Below, in pieces: positions 10,600 to 21,130 of a stretch of 29,914 bases of DNA. The stretch's first letter is position 1. Each line of letters opens with the position of its first letter. The notes under the pieces were generated by a model. The model was not told the origin of the DNA. It was given only the letters and a program-made list of their open reading frames with translations, and ran no database searches. Origin of the DNA: Welwitschia mirabilis (taxonomy: Eukaryota; Gnetophyta; Gnetopsida; Welwitschiales); NCBI GenBank assembly GCA_051453625.1, contig JBOZIK010000001.1, positions 213,289,376 through 213,319,289 of the forward strand, written 5' to 3'. Both the position numbers and the translations under genes were made by a program.

Positions 10600-11560
10600 C
10601 CTTAGAGCTATATAAAGTTCTTTAAATTAGAAAACTGAACACTATTTCTTATAGCTTAGCTTTATATTTTACTTTTGGATATGCATATAAGCCTTATATT
10701 CCAAACTTCTTGAATTACTAGAATAGATATTCTTAACATCCAATACAATTTTTAAGACAACATCATTAAGGGAGGAATATGAAAACTTACTAAGCATCTA
10801 AATGGTATTCATCATTGCTTATATCCAAATATCCTTGGATAAACTTATTCCTGATACAATAAATCTAGCATGTTCTGATAATAAAATGTTTATCATTCAA
10901 AAAATCCATTTTCTTAAGGTATTACAAGAGGAGTATTAATATGATGAAATTCTTTGTAATTGAAATGTTTTATAAATAACTTTGAGCTATACTCTCTTCC
11001 ATTTTTGCTAAGCAAAATTTTAATCTTAATCCTCTTCAAGTTTCTATCCTGGTAAGAGAAGAATTAAAAAATTTAAAACTTTATCTTTTTATATTAATCT
11101 ATATACCTAAAAGTTTCGTTATTAATCATTAATAAATATTGTAAAACATAGAGTTACTAATATAAATAGAACTCATTAGGTCATAGACATCAGAATAAAT
11201 CAATTACAATTTATTATTTTATCTTTTTTTAAGTAACTATAGGAATTAACTATTCTCGATTTTTCAAATCAAAAAATATTTAAAGAAGTTCATGGAAGTT
11301 TGTTAAAATGTAAACATTAGATATTAATATTATAATACCTTTAAACTAGAATTCCTAATGTGTCCAAGATTTCTATGTCAAACTTTAGCATCTTTTACAT
11401 ATATAATAGTAGTAGCTACCCCACATGAATCCAAATATGTCATGTACATGATTCTGTATCTTTTACCACATATAATAGTTAAAATTTCCATGTAAGAATT
11501 CCAACTTTATTTTTTGTTGGAAAAGATTAAACCTAAGTGATCAAGCTATGAAACTAAAAT
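10600..11560 (-). pseudogene. Copia B pre-integrase and integrase remnant
   Basis: LNKLILVS, a stop, LDHLGLIFS (about 11510-11570) matches the NLISLGxLDxLGY segment before integrase. HRNLGHI at about 11357-11377 is the His-x-x-Leu-Gly-His zinc motif, with the preceding Trp codon now TGA (11378-11380). In the core, INTPLVIP and ENGFFE (about 10895-10955) match S-T-P-x-T-P-Q-Q-N-G-V-V-E-R. SEHARFIVSGISLSKDIW at about 10815-10875 and SLNDVVLKIVLDVKN match the A-R-x-M-L-S-x-x-x-L-x-x-x-F-W region and its continuation. KAYMHIQK at about 10665-10690 matches the G-C-x-A-Y-V-H motif. Frame changes separate the pieces. Confidence 0.8.
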
Positions 11561-11790
11561 TAGCTTATTCAACTTATAAGACATGACAAAAATTGTTGAT
11601 TATGACATTCGGCATTCTTAATTGCTAGAAGATAATGCTTCTTATCTTAATAATATTTAAGGATTTTCTATTTGTAGCATAAATAACTCTAGATGAAATA
11701 ATTTGATAGGATGAAAATGCATAATGTTTAAGATAAATATGTAAAGAAGAACATATGTTAATCAACCATACATTCTTGCCTTATCTTTTT
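11560..11790 (-). pseudogene. Copia B aspartic protease remnant
   Basis: The minus strand reads WLINICSSLH, where the family has W-x-x-D-S/T-G-x-S/T-x-H. The catalytic Asp is Asn (codon at 11757-11759, GAC/GAT to AAC) and the Gly is Cys. The sequence continues YLKHYAFSSYQ and YATNRKSLNIIKIRSI, corresponding to the flap region with its G-N-x-x-x-C/S-K-V-x-G-I-G motif, the glycines replaced by Arg or Lys. The mature enzyme would process the polyprotein; this copy is dead. Confidence 0.75.
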
Positions 11791-11899
11791 ATCAAGAAAT
11801 AATATGGTTATGATATAAGAAAACTAACACCTTCTTTTCCTTATGTAATTATATAAAAGACTCTTCTCTTTTTTTATTTTTGAACATCTTCTTTCAATT

Positions 11900-12490
11900 T
11901 TGTGCAATCCTTATATTTCTACCTTTTATTATTGAAAAGTTAGCAATCTAAATTTTTATCATACTATATTATTTTAATTTTATTTCTCTTAATACTTTGA
12001 CCATGTTCATGGTTCTTTCCTCTAATATTTATCACAAATCCAATTTTAAATGTATATAGTTCATTTAATCTATTCTTAGAATCTTGTAGGATAGAAACAA
12101 CCTACTTAAAGATTTATAGTTCATTTAATACACCCTTAGAATCTTGTAGGGTAGAAATAACCTACTTAAAGGTTATCATACTAAAATTCATGGGTATATT
12201 AATATTCATAGTGATAGTGATTAAGATCACTGTAGTAAATCATGAATCTGACAAGAAATTTAGAAGAGAATAATATTTAATAAATCTAGAATAATTATTT
12301 TAAATTCTTTTAACTTAATTAGGTTTTACATCATCTCATCGAAAAAAATCTTACAAAGAAACCTCTTGTGTTTTCTTATTGGTAAGAAGCCTTTAGAAAA
12401 TATGAAAAGAATTTAGACTAAAACCTTTATCAAACTTATTTTTTAGACTATGCTAGAGATCATGAGGCTTTATATTAAATTTATTAGGTT
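11900..12490 (-). pseudogene. Copia B gag (UBN2-type) and zinc knuckle remnant
   Basis: Capsid fragments on the minus strand include LIKLKEFKIIILDLLNI at about 12270-12325, aligning with the conserved H-x-N-x-F-N-x-I-I-x-D-L segment of UBN2 Gag. A duplicated module of about 20 residues follows (12057-12176), then INIRGKNHEHG. The zinc knuckle at 11904-11945 keeps the exact CCHC register: first Cys (11943-11945) and last Cys (11904-11906) are 13 codons apart, with the second Cys now Phe and the His now a stop. KDCTKLKED follows it, as in Tnt1-like Gag. There are many stops. Confidence 0.75.
12057..12176. repeat. Exact-period 60-bp tandem duplication inside Copia B gag
   Basis: The two copies are 12057-12116 and 12117-12176. 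Both begin tagttcatttaat and contain CTTAGAATCTTGTAGG, then ATAGAAA and AACCTACTTAAAG. A 60-bp period is 20 codons, so on the minus strand the gag frame continues through both copies (each containing S-x-LQDSK and LNEL). The copies differ at several sites. Confidence 0.9.
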
Positions 12491-13899
12491 GTAGGATACC
12501 ATTGTTGATACTTAAATGAATCTAGGATAAATCTTCTTTCAATCTTAGTTCTTTGTAAAAAAAGATTTAAGTAACTAAAGGAATTTGAAATAGTATTTTT
12601 AAGTTTCAAAACCGCTCATTAGAATAGTTTAAAATTTTTAGTACTAACCATTAATTTGTTTATTAATTTAAACCTCTCTAGTTTTTATTCATTTCAATCA
12701 ACATAACCTTTATTGTACTTTTTCATGGTAAAATTTAACTACATTTGTATTTATTATTAATGTAAGGTAATATGAAAGATCATCCTAGGAATGGAAATAT
12801 TTTATGACCACATCTAAATTTTACCAAAAATGATAGAACTTTCATTTGTAGAACAATCCTAGGATAATTCTTTCCAAGGGATAAATGCAATAATATAAAA
12901 CATGAAAGATTTGTGACAAACTAGGTATAACTATTAAAAAATAATTTCATAAGGTGAAAATAATAAGTGGAGATGTGTTTTTAATTAATATTATGAGCCA
13001 AAAATAAATCATAGCCATAAGATCTAACATTAACATCTCTCTAATGACTAAAACCTTTATTAAAAATACACTTACTTAAATATTATTCTAAATGTATTCA
13101 ATAAAGCTCAAGATTAAGTAAAGATCCTATGTATTCTTAGCTCTTATAAATTTCCTTAAATGCATGTAAAGTAGAATATTTAGTCATAAAGAACATCAAA
13201 TAAAAATAAATAAAGAACAAGATTACTCTAAAATGTATCTTAAAAATGATAGAAATGCTTAATAGATTTTAATCCTTATTAAGATAAACAAGTATGAAAA
13301 ACTACACATTTGATATTAAGAAATCAGAATGAGAATGAAAACGAAATATTTTACATAAAATAAAATAATTTTACATCAAAGAAAGATAAAAATTAATATT
13401 AAAAAAAAATTCATGTTAGCCTTCGAGGGCTAGCTAGTTCTTAAGAAATTAACTTAGAGGCTAGACAAGATATAAGCTCTTACAACATTTTGTAAAATTG
13501 TTGAGGAAGATATAAATATAAATAACCCTAAAAATAAGGCTAGAATAGCATTTTATACATTAAAAAAGGGCTAAAACTAGGATTTCCAAAAGTTAGTATA
13601 AAAGGTAGCCTTCTCTAACCCAATCACCAATAGTTTTACATGACTCAACAATTAAAGATGACCCTAAACATAAGAATTAAGTAAAGATGTGTAACTAAGA
13701 TAGTGTTATCATCAGGTTTACTAGTGTTACTAACATTTTAAAAATAAGAACTTTGGCTTTTACCATAATTCTCCTTATCATACTAGAAATATGGAAAATG
13801 ACAATGTGAAAGACAAATATTAGTAAGTCTGAATTTAGACAATATTAATCATAATGAATGCAAAAAAACATGATAAATATAGAAATATCATACTAAGTA
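12491..13899. other. AT-rich DNA, no feature assigned
   Basis: This should include the 5' end and LTR of Copia B if they survived, but I could not place a PBS, TG/CA ends or the Gag N-terminus. Around 13420-13640 the sequence is slightly more complex (GAGGGCTAGCTAG, ACCCAATCACC) and may be non-coding retrotransposon DNA. No protein match. Confidence 0.35.
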
Positions 13900-14225
13900 A
13901 ATCTAAATAAATTGAAGTAAATGTCGAATTTTTGCATGCTAACACATCTCCAACCAACCTCTTGCTAGTATGTTAGTAAAATAAATGTTAAAGTTTGCAT
14001 AACATGATAAAACATGCAAACTAGTTCATTCAAATAGAAAAATAAAATGATAAAAAATTGGCATAAATTTTTGGCCAATTTGAGCTAAAATCACACTTAG
14101 ACAAAAGAGTAAGGCATGAATAATAAAAATGAAGTGATATTTCATTACCCCCAACCAAACTAAACATTCTCCTCAAAGTTAGTAAAAGGGAAAAAATGAA
14201 CACAACAATAATGAGGACAAGATAA
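13900..14225. repeat. Dispersed repeat R1, left copy
   Basis: TAAATCTAAATAAATTGAAG followed by an AATTTTTGCATGCTAACA block, a CATCTCCAACCAACCTCTTGCTAGT block and TTAGTAAAAT recurs in diverged form at 23120-23290. A second pyrimidine block (CATTACCCCCAACC at about 14142-14155) is typical of non-coding regions of Athila/Tat Gypsy elements as I remember them; that link is tentative. The minus-strand open frame at 14030-14230 has no recognisable product. Confidence 0.5.
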
Positions 14226-15483
14226 TTCATGTACTAGACAACAAATAAATATTTAAAGAAATGCAAAATAATCAAGAAATTCTAGAAACCTCCAATGAAT
14301 TCTAAACTTAAAGATGTAAAAAGTAACATAAAAAATATAAAATAACTCTTGGAAATAATGACTAGTTTTGAATTAAGTATTATTAAAATGCATTAAATGG
14401 ACACGAAAATTGGCTAAAAAAGAAATGTGAAACTAAAAAAAGAAAAAAAATGACAAAATGTAAATAATGGTTAAGGAGGGATCATGCACCCTATTACATA
14501 TAGTTGTGAAAATATTTTAATAATGAAACTGCATTTGAAATGATTGAGAATGTGTTGGGTAAACTTTTGATAGAATTAAATCTAGTATCATAGAATAAAG
14601 TGGTATCACTAGTTAGGTTCTATAGTGGCACTAGTCATATTAATTTGTAAACTATGAACATTAGTGAAAAAGGTCTTCAAACTAAGTAAAAAGCATTATA
14701 TAGATATGCTAAGTATAATAATAAATGAAACTTACTAAAAATAGTGATTAAGAAGTGATTTATGTTACATACTAAAAACCATTACAACAAGAGTGTATGC
14801 AAGAAACTAAAAAGTATAATGCAACCAAGAATAATTAAAAATGCATAGCAAAACCAGCTAGAGAGTGAAAACGAGAAGTTAGGTTGTAGATATTTAATGA
14901 GACACCATCCTTTCAAGCTTCTTATACATATCATCTTACTTCTTTTTCTTCTTTAATATCTTCTTTATTTGATCCCTAATATATATAACATAAGAATTTT
15001 GAAATTTAGGAATTTACTCTAGAAATGTTTCATTAGAAGTAAAAGAAGAATGTTAAGAAAGAAGTATAGAATAAGGGAAAGAAAAATGTAGAAAAGAAGG
15101 GGTATATGAGGATTTACTAATAGGTTCTTTGTCCTTTCTTATTTTTAGTAATAATAGTCTTCATATAATGTCTATCCCACCCCTCAAACAAAAAGATGTA
15201 TGATAAGACATTATAGATCAAGTTTGAAATAAGACAAGAAAATGATAGATTACTCTTATAAATAAGGTAATCAAGGATGATTTGTAAAAGGAATTTATAC
15301 ATGTAAAAAATGTTTACTATCTTATAACATCATCATTCGACATTAAGGGTTTCATAACAATATTTTTAAGATATGAAATAGTATTTATTTAGAGCATATT
15401 TAAAATTAATAAATGCATAACAAAAACTAAGGAACTTGATAAGGAAAAGTGATAATAATTCATTATTTTTTTCTCTAATTATG
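14226..15483. other. AT-rich DNA, possible insertion within R1-R2 segment
   Basis: No protein family identified. The left segment between repeats R1 and R2 is about 1.4-1.5 kb longer than the equivalent right segment (23.1-24.4 kb), so much of 14.3-16.4 kb may be an insertion. A short imperfect tandem (TAGTATCA...AGTGG twice) lies near 14583-14635. A 61-codon minus-strand open frame at 15117-15302 is unassigned. Confidence 0.35.
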
Positions 15484-15495
15484 GCTTTAATACCA
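15484..15495 (-). other. PBS-like motif
   Basis: The minus strand reads TGGTATTAAAGC, two transition-type mismatches from the tRNA-Met PBS TGGTATCAGAGC. The sequence on its right, TTTAAAGAAATAACTTAAGGGG then GTGAATTA, resembles what often follows such sites in plant LTR elements, but no LTR end can be fixed. Confidence 0.4.
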
Positions 15496-16619
15496 TTTAA
15501 AGAAATAACTTAAGGGGTGTGGTGAATTAAAAATGAATTACCCAAGAACCTTATCACCCATAATAGAATTTTTGTAAAACTCCAATATTTCTTTATGAAA
15601 ATAGTATGTGTCTTCTTATTTTAATAAGTAGCTCTAACTTCTATCTTCAATCGTGTCTAACTATAATGATACATAAAAAGAGAGAAGATAATAGATATGC
15701 CTTCTTCAATATAGGCATAATTCCTCTTATTTATTATAACCTACAATAATAGAAATAAAGAAGAAGGAAAAAAAGGAACAACGAAGTTATAAATAAAAAT
15801 TAATTGAAAAATAGATAAAATAAAATAATAGAAATATTTCTGAACTAAAAGTAAACTTATCAACAGACTATTACCAAATTGTTATAAGTAAAAAATAAAA
15901 ACATAAATGTAGAAATAGATAATAGTTCTAGAAGGGCATGTGACAATACTAGATAAGTATCTTAGAATAGGTTGAACACAAGAAAAAAGTAGAAACGGTG
16001 TAGAGATTGGGTAAAATAATTATGCAAGGCGTAAATTAGGTTTGAAATTGTAATTTTTTTAGAAATTGAGTGAAATGTGGATAAGTAAATTACCTAATAT
16101 CATCAATGGTTAAGGTTGATTTCTCTTAGATATAGACTTGGATTGAAGTATTAAATCCAAAAAAAAAAAAGTGCTTCTAGCATACTTCCTCATAGAAGGG
16201 AAAGTATGTTGATATCACTTGAAATAAATGGTAGATGTGAAAATGGATGGATGAATTAAAATAGTAAATTAAATGATGAAATCATAAGTCTACTATGCAT
16301 TTTATGAATAAAGGAAACTTGATGAATGCAAGCTAATGGCATAAATTTATTTAGTTTCATAATTTTTGGTGGATCTTTTACCAAAATGAAGAAAATTATC
16401 AAGAAGTAAATTTTTCCAAATTACAAGTACCTAAAGAACTTAATGTTATAAATTGTTAAATAAGCATATAAGAGATTTCTCTAATACTATCTTAAGTTCA
16501 TTTCATTTCTTTTTTACTTCCATCGGTGACAATGTTTCAATCCTTAGATCACATTAAGCATTTAATGTTACAATATTTTTTTAATAGATTTAACATTTTA
16601 AGCTTAAATTATATAGTAT
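15496..16619. other. AT-rich DNA, nothing recognised
   Basis: No gene, RNA or repeat boundary could be supported. A 12-base A run is at about 16158-16169. Confidence 0.4.
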
Positions 16620-16760
16620 TGCATTGCTAGTGAGCAATTATAATCTTAATATAGTTAAATGTATCATAAATGAGTCATTGAAGTTGCTATACCAATGAGA
16701 TCAGCATCCTCAATGCAATTAACTAAACCTAATAAACATGATCATAAAATAATATAATAA
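16620..16760. repeat. Dispersed repeat R2, left copy
   Basis: TTGCTAGTGAGCAAT, GATATAGTT-like and CATAAAT blocks, then ATCAGCATCCTCAATGCA and ATTAACTAAACC, then GATCA-AAATAATAT, align with 24385-24525 at roughly two-thirds identity by eye. The segment right of the (CT)n array (17276-17340, GCACATTAATAG... TTCATTATCCTAAT) continues the same alignment at 24580-24640. Confidence 0.65.
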
Positions 16761-16803
16761 TAAAAATATTTAAGATTTTTCTCTTATTGTATCTTATTCT
16801 TAC

Positions 16804-16806
<3 letters not shown>

Positions 16807-16876
<70 letters not shown>

Positions 16877-17199
16877 NNNNNNNNNNNNNNNNNNNNNNNN
16901 NNNNNNNNNNNNNNNNNNNNNNNNNNNNNNNNNNNNNNNNNNNNNNNNNNNNNNNNNNNNNNNNNNNNNNNNNNNNNNNNNNNNNNNNNNNNNNNNNNNN
17001 NNNNNNNNNNNNNNNNNNNNNNNNNNNNNNNNNNNNNNNNNNNNNNNNNNNNNNNNNNNNNNNNNNNNNNNNNNNNNNNNNNNNNNNNNNNNNNNNNNNN
17101 NNNNNNNNNNNNNNNNNNNNNNNNNNNNNNNNNNNNNNNNNNNNNNNNNNNNNNNNNNNNNNNNNNNNNNNNNNNNNNNNNNNNNNNNNNNNNNNNNNN

Positions 17200-17270
<71 letters not shown>
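16807..17270 (+). repeat. (CT)n microsatellite, very long, interrupted by assembly gap
   Basis: Pure TC/CT dinucleotide runs from 16807 to 16876 and again from 17200 to 17270, with 323 Ns between. The visible parts are 35 units on each side without interruption. If the gap is all CT the array is about 460 bp, but the true length is unknown. The reading frame through it (Ser-Leu repeats) is not a protein. Long GA/CT arrays are common plant microsatellites and can bind GAGA-type BBR/BPC factors when near promoters; no promoter is seen here. Confidence 0.97.
16877..17199. other. Assembly gap, 323 N
   Basis: Run of Ns flanked on both sides by CT repeats, so the assembler failed inside the microsatellite. 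Confidence 0.99.
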
Positions 17271-17271
<1 letters not shown>

Positions 17272-17835
17272 ATACTTATAGCACATTAATAGTGTGGGGG
17301 TCATTGGTTCATTATCCTAATAGAGAAGCGATCTCATTCCCATGAACTATTTAAAATGAAGAAATATAATGAAAAAAGAAAAGCCATAATTTTCTTTAAA
17401 TTTATCAAATTAAAAGTTTCTTATAAATGCAAAATTTAAGAAACAATGCAAAAATTGTAAAGAATTAAATCAAGAAAAAACAAAACTTATACAATTTCTA
17501 CAAAAAATTTGAAAATATAAAAGATTATTTTATTAGTGGATTAAGCAAAACATCATAAATAGGATCATTAATTCTCATAAGTCGATAAGAATATAGAAAA
17601 AGTTAATGAGTCATAGATGAAATGGAATTATAAAAAAGTGGTGTAGATTATTTAAAAGTATTATGATAGTTAGGATGAATGATGATGATTAGGGATTTCT
17701 ATCAAGAAAGCATTCTTGAACATATACTAATTCTTTAAAGATTAATCTAACCATTCCCAGATTATACTATATGAAAGTAAATCTATCTAGAATCATTTGA
17801 CAAAGTAAAGATAAAAACATGAATGGGCTACTCAA

Positions 17836-18230
17836 TCATGTATGAGTGAGAAAACTTGAAATTACTATAATTATCAAACTTAAGATTATGAAAATGGTGA
17901 TCAAATATGACTTAAATATGAAATCAGTTTTATGATAATAGTCCACACATGAGTTGAAATACTTAGAAAGGATATGAGATATACACACATTAGAATTCAA
18001 TAATTTCAAATCATAAGTTGTCTCATCTATATGTTTTTCATGCTTTTCCAACAATTCTTGGAAAACATTTTTCCTAGGTGAAGACAATGATGACTAAGTA
18101 ATCCATGAATGAGTGGGATTATTATTAAAGACATACTTTAAATCTTCAAAATATGTATTTGGATAAAGATTATTATCTTTGAAATCAAAAAGTGAGTTAA
18201 ACTCAAAATAGGTAGGAGGAAGAACAAAAT
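17836..18230 (-). pseudogene. Athila-like pol fragment just before the RT core
   Basis: FEDLKYVF at about 18140-18165 then SSLSSPRKNVFQELLEKHEKHI correspond to the Athila pol segment L-K-Y-x-F-L-G ... S-S-L-S-x-x-x-E-x-x-L-L-x-V-L-x-x-H-K-x-A-I. DLKLLNSNVCISHI follows, matching D-I-K-G-I-S-P-S-x-C-M-H-x-I. This is the lead-in to reverse transcriptase. After about 17970 the sequence stops resembling RT and becomes hydrophobic, AT-rich noise; the RT palm is not found. Confidence 0.78.
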
Positions 18231-18289
18231 GATTTTAGTCATAAGAGTAGAATTATCAAGGCCTTTCATAAATTTAATTCTCTTAATAT

Positions 18290-18690
18290 GTTCAAGTCAT
18301 TTTATGGAATTAAAAATATTCAATTTAATGGCTATGTTAGTAAATGAAATCTTCATCATACCATTTCTATAATTGATGAGGAATTAAAAATAGTAAGAAA
18401 ATATTTACATAATATTATTAAAATAGAATTACTTTTAGCTTCTTCCATCTTCAAGACTATGAAATCCATTAGGAAGTAAAAATTATTAACTTAAAATATG
18501 ACATCCTATAATATCTCTAAGGGTAATTTAAAAGAGTAATCAGTTAACTATAATTGGAATTTTGAATTATTAAAATTAATTAGTCCAAGTTCTTCATACA
18601 CACAATAAGGTAAAAGATTCACACTAGTTCTAAGCTCTAATAAAGCTTGCTTAATATGTTTATCTTCAATGAAAATTTGGATAATGGACA
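18290..18690 (-). pseudogene. Athila-like aspartic protease remnant
   Basis: This is one of the best-kept coding relics of the window. The minus strand reads IFIEDKHIKQALLELRTSVNLLPYCVYEELGL, shown here in pieces: KQALLEL, RTSVNLLPY, CVYEELGL. The family has A-L-x-D-L-G-A-S-V-N-L-x-P, so the catalytic Asp is Glu and Gly-Ala became Arg-Thr. It continues QL, a stop, LTDYSFKLPLEIL (normally L-A-D-R-S-x-K-x-P-x-G-I-x-E-D-V), FYFLMDFIVLKMEE (normally F-P-x-D-F-x-V-L-D) and the region where I-L-G-R-P-F-L is expected, here ILCKYFLTIFN. Protease activity is lost. Confidence 0.85.
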
Positions 18691-19148
18691 TCCTAGGTCT
18701 CTATAATTTGAAAGAATTTTCTTTTAAATGATAATACTAGTTTGTTAAGCTAATAATTCTTTACTATTAACATTCATTCTCATCTTAATGATGCATAAGT
18801 CCTTAGGAAATATGAAACATCAAGGAACTTATTTTATGGCTTCTATAGTGGGAATGTTAATCTTTAGATTCTTAAATATTTAAAGAGATTTTTTATGTTT
18901 TTTAAATAATGTATTTCTTCAAGGTTATTGTGAAAATGGTATAGGCCCTTTGTGGAGTGGAATTTTCTTTTGAAGATTCTCTTATACTTTTTTATCTTTA
19001 CTATTATGTTTGATGGGTACTTATTTCTTACGTAACTCATCTTTCTATACCTTCTTGTTAATTTATGTCCCTCTTATAAGGTGTATGAATTTAGTTTCTT
19101 TAACATGAAAATCTTATACTCTTTCAAGTATTTACATTTCAATATGGT
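18691..19148 (-). other. Linker between Athila-like gag and protease
   Basis: It should encode the gag C-terminus and the spacer before protease, but only scattered open codons remain. No motif can be cited. Confidence 0.35.
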
Positions 19149-20490
19149 TTAGCTCATGTGTAAAAGAATTATTACCTTTTTTATATTAGTTAGGAGAGGT
19201 ATGAATGTGTGTGGTAGTTCAGTTAAATTGTTAAACATCTTTTTCCAGTCATTGTAAGGTGGATGAAGTTTTTTTTTTTGAATTTTTANNNNNNNNNNNN
19301 NNNNNNNNNNNNNNNNNNNNNNNNNNNNNNNNNNNNNNNNNNNNNNNNNNNNNNNNNNNNNNNNNNNNNNNNNNNNNNNNNNNNNNNNNNNNNNNNNNNN
19401 NNNNNNNNNNNNNNNNNNNNNNNNNNNNNNNNNNNNNNNNNNNNNNNNNNNNNNNNNNNNNNNNNNNNNNNNNNNNNNNNNNNNNNNNNNNNNNNNNNNN
19501 NNNNNNNNNNNNNNNNNNNNNNNNNNNNNNNNNNNNNNNNNNNNNNNNNNNNNNNNNNNNNNNNNNNNNNNNNNNNNNNNNNNNNNNNNNNNNNNNNNNN
19601 NNNNNNNNNNNNNNNNNNNNNNNNNNNNNNNNNNNNNNNNNNNNNNNNNNNNNNNNNNNNNNNNNNNNNNNNNNNNNNNNNNNNNNNNNNNNNNNNNNNN
19701 NNNNNNNNNNNNNNNNNNNNNNNNNNNNNNNNNNNNNNNNNNNNNNNNNNNNNNNNNNNNNNNNNNNNNNNNNNNNNNNNNNNNNNNNNNNNNNNNNNNN
19801 NNNNNNNNNNNNNNNNNNNNNNNNNNNNNNNNNNNNNNNNNNNNNNNNNNNNNNNNNNNNNNNNNNNNNNNNNNNNNNNNNNNNNNNNNNNNNNNNNNNN
19901 NNNNNNNNNNNNNNNNNNNNNNNNNNNNNNNNNNNNNNNNNNNNNNNNNNNNNNNNNNNNNNNNNNNNNNNNNNNNNNNNNNNNNNNNNNNNNCATTAAA
20001 AGTTTGAATTATTTCTTCATCTTGGATTGTAGGAATTAGAGTAAGCATTATTTACTCTCTAATTTGACCAATGTTATCCTATAACATTTACTCACACTTG
20101 AATCATATCTTGAAAACTAGGGATGAAGGATATTCAAAATTTTTAAGAAAATCTATATGACATACTAAATAATTAGTTTTGATAATCATGTCCTTACAAG
20201 TAGTACTAAGTGAGTTAATCTTTTTGGACAATTCTTCTAGTTTGCTATTAACTTTAACATTATAAGAAACCATAAAGATACCATATTGATTTAACATTGG
20301 GTTTTGATATAGAAGGCTTACTAGGAATTTTTCAATTTTTGGAGTTCTAAGAAATTAACTCTACAAATTTCTAAGCTTCATCAATTTTATTTTCTAGGAA
20401 ATGTCCTATACACATTATCTCTATAGCTTTGTGTGATTGGAAGATAAGCCTTTATAAAAGTGTTCATGGTCAAATTATGTTATTTGTTGT
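19149..20490 (-). pseudogene. Athila-like gag remnant interrupted by gap
   Basis: Near 20280-20470 the minus strand reads YKRLIFQSHKAIEIMC, GHFLENKIDEA, then stops and FVELIS: the Athila Gag motif T-F-Y-x-G-L...S-R...I-D-x-x-x-G-G-x-x-x-x-K-x-x-x-E-A. A segment NVKVNSKLEELSKKINSL at 20200-20270 matches the coiled region before the zinc knuckle. Downstream, TLIPTIQDEEI at about 20010-20045 enters the 705-N gap. After it come YNDWKKMFNNL and other fragments at 19150-19280. The protein would form the retrotransposon capsid. Stops at TAG codons where Trp or Gln is expected show decay. Confidence 0.72.
19289..19993. other. Assembly gap, 705 N
   Basis: Run of Ns inside the Athila-like gag. Long open frames reported across it are artefacts of untranslated Ns. 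An A/T homopolymer lies directly at its left edge. Confidence 0.99.
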
Positions 20491-20972
20491 AGTAAAATTT
20501 GAATATCAAGTAAACTAGATAAGGATCTAGTATTACTTTTTCATAGAGATATTCATGGTAAACTTCACAAAAGTAAAATAATAATTTTAATCTTACAATA
20601 AAAATAAAACAAAATATAAAATTAAGAGTTTGAAAAATATTTGATAAACTTAGATTAGTGATGTAGGAAAACAAATATGCTCCAAAGATTTGTCTCAGCT
20701 TATCTAATAATCTATTTTTACTTCAATAATTTCTTGTAATTCCTAAAAGATAATCTCAAATCATCAAGTCATGATGGATTGAGCATGACAATGTAATCTC
20801 ATTTACCATAAGAGTGTTGTTGAATTCAATAGTTACTTTAATCCTTCATAGCCCTTTATGAATATGGAAAGTAAGAAAAACTATACTTTAAGATTTATAA
20901 TATAATAGAGATTGTAACCAAAACATTATCTTTAGAGGGTTTACTTGGTTTGAAAGATCTTAATGATGTAAT
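20491..20972. other. Region upstream of Athila-like gag, nothing firm
   Basis: Probably the 5' part of the gag or its leader, since the Gag N-terminus should lie here on the minus strand. Open frames are hydrophobic and AT-rich (20480-20674) without recognisable motifs. No PBS found. Confidence 0.35.
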
Positions 20973-21130
20973 CTCACTTAAGAATTAAAAGTACCATGTT
21001 AACATGCACTAGAAATCAAAGAATGAATAACTTCTTTTATAGTAATACAAGAAATAGTCTCATTTAAGGATTAAAAGTATTATGTTAACATGCACTAAAA
21101 TTAAAAGAATGAATAAATTTTTCTTATATC
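20973..21130. repeat. Two-copy tandem repeat, 85-bp period
   Basis: Copies start at 20973 and 21058: TCTCACTTAAGAATTAAAAG and TCTCATTTAAGGATTAAAAG, then ATGTTAACATGCACTA, then AAAGAATGAATAA in both. The palindrome GTTAAC sits at the same place in each. Identity is high apart from small indels. Confidence 0.85.

Larger units (their letters stand above)
10600..12490 (-). mobile_element. Copia element B, truncated remnant (gag, protease, integrase)
   Basis: A second Copia element lies in the same orientation as element A but is a different lineage: its Gag and protease-to-integrase sequence resemble the Tork/Tnt1-like group (inference). Going leftward I can read capsid, zinc knuckle, protease, pre-integrase WH-x-LGHI and integrase core. 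Reverse transcriptase and RNase H are not detectable below 10600, and no LTR or PBS could be placed on the right, so only the middle survives. Decay is heavier than in element A. Confidence 0.8.
17836..20490 (-). mobile_element. Ty3/Gypsy element of Athila/Tat type, partial remnant
   Basis: Leftward on the minus strand: Gag (about 20490 to 19150, gap inside), aspartic protease (18690-18290) and the segment leading into reverse transcriptase (18230-17960). The protein features are those of the non-chromodomain Athila/Tat group. The catalytic RT, RNase H and integrase cores are not readable left of 17836, where the sequence passes into repeat DNA shared with 24.4-25 kb. This suggests an internal deletion or a truncated copy. 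Confidence 0.8.

Noticed and set aside
15117-15302. Possible Copia Gag N-terminus left of the PBS-like motif at 15484
   Set aside because: A weak resemblance around LFEGWDRHYMKT is not enough; no further Gag motif follows.
16787-17272. 161-codon open frame of Ser-Leu repeats
   Set aside because: It is a translation of the CT microsatellite and of Ns; not a protein.
19149-20048. Long open frames (236-299 codons) across the 705-N gap
   Set aside because: Created by Ns that cannot contain stops. Only the short flanking parts are real sequence, and I assign those to the gag remnant.
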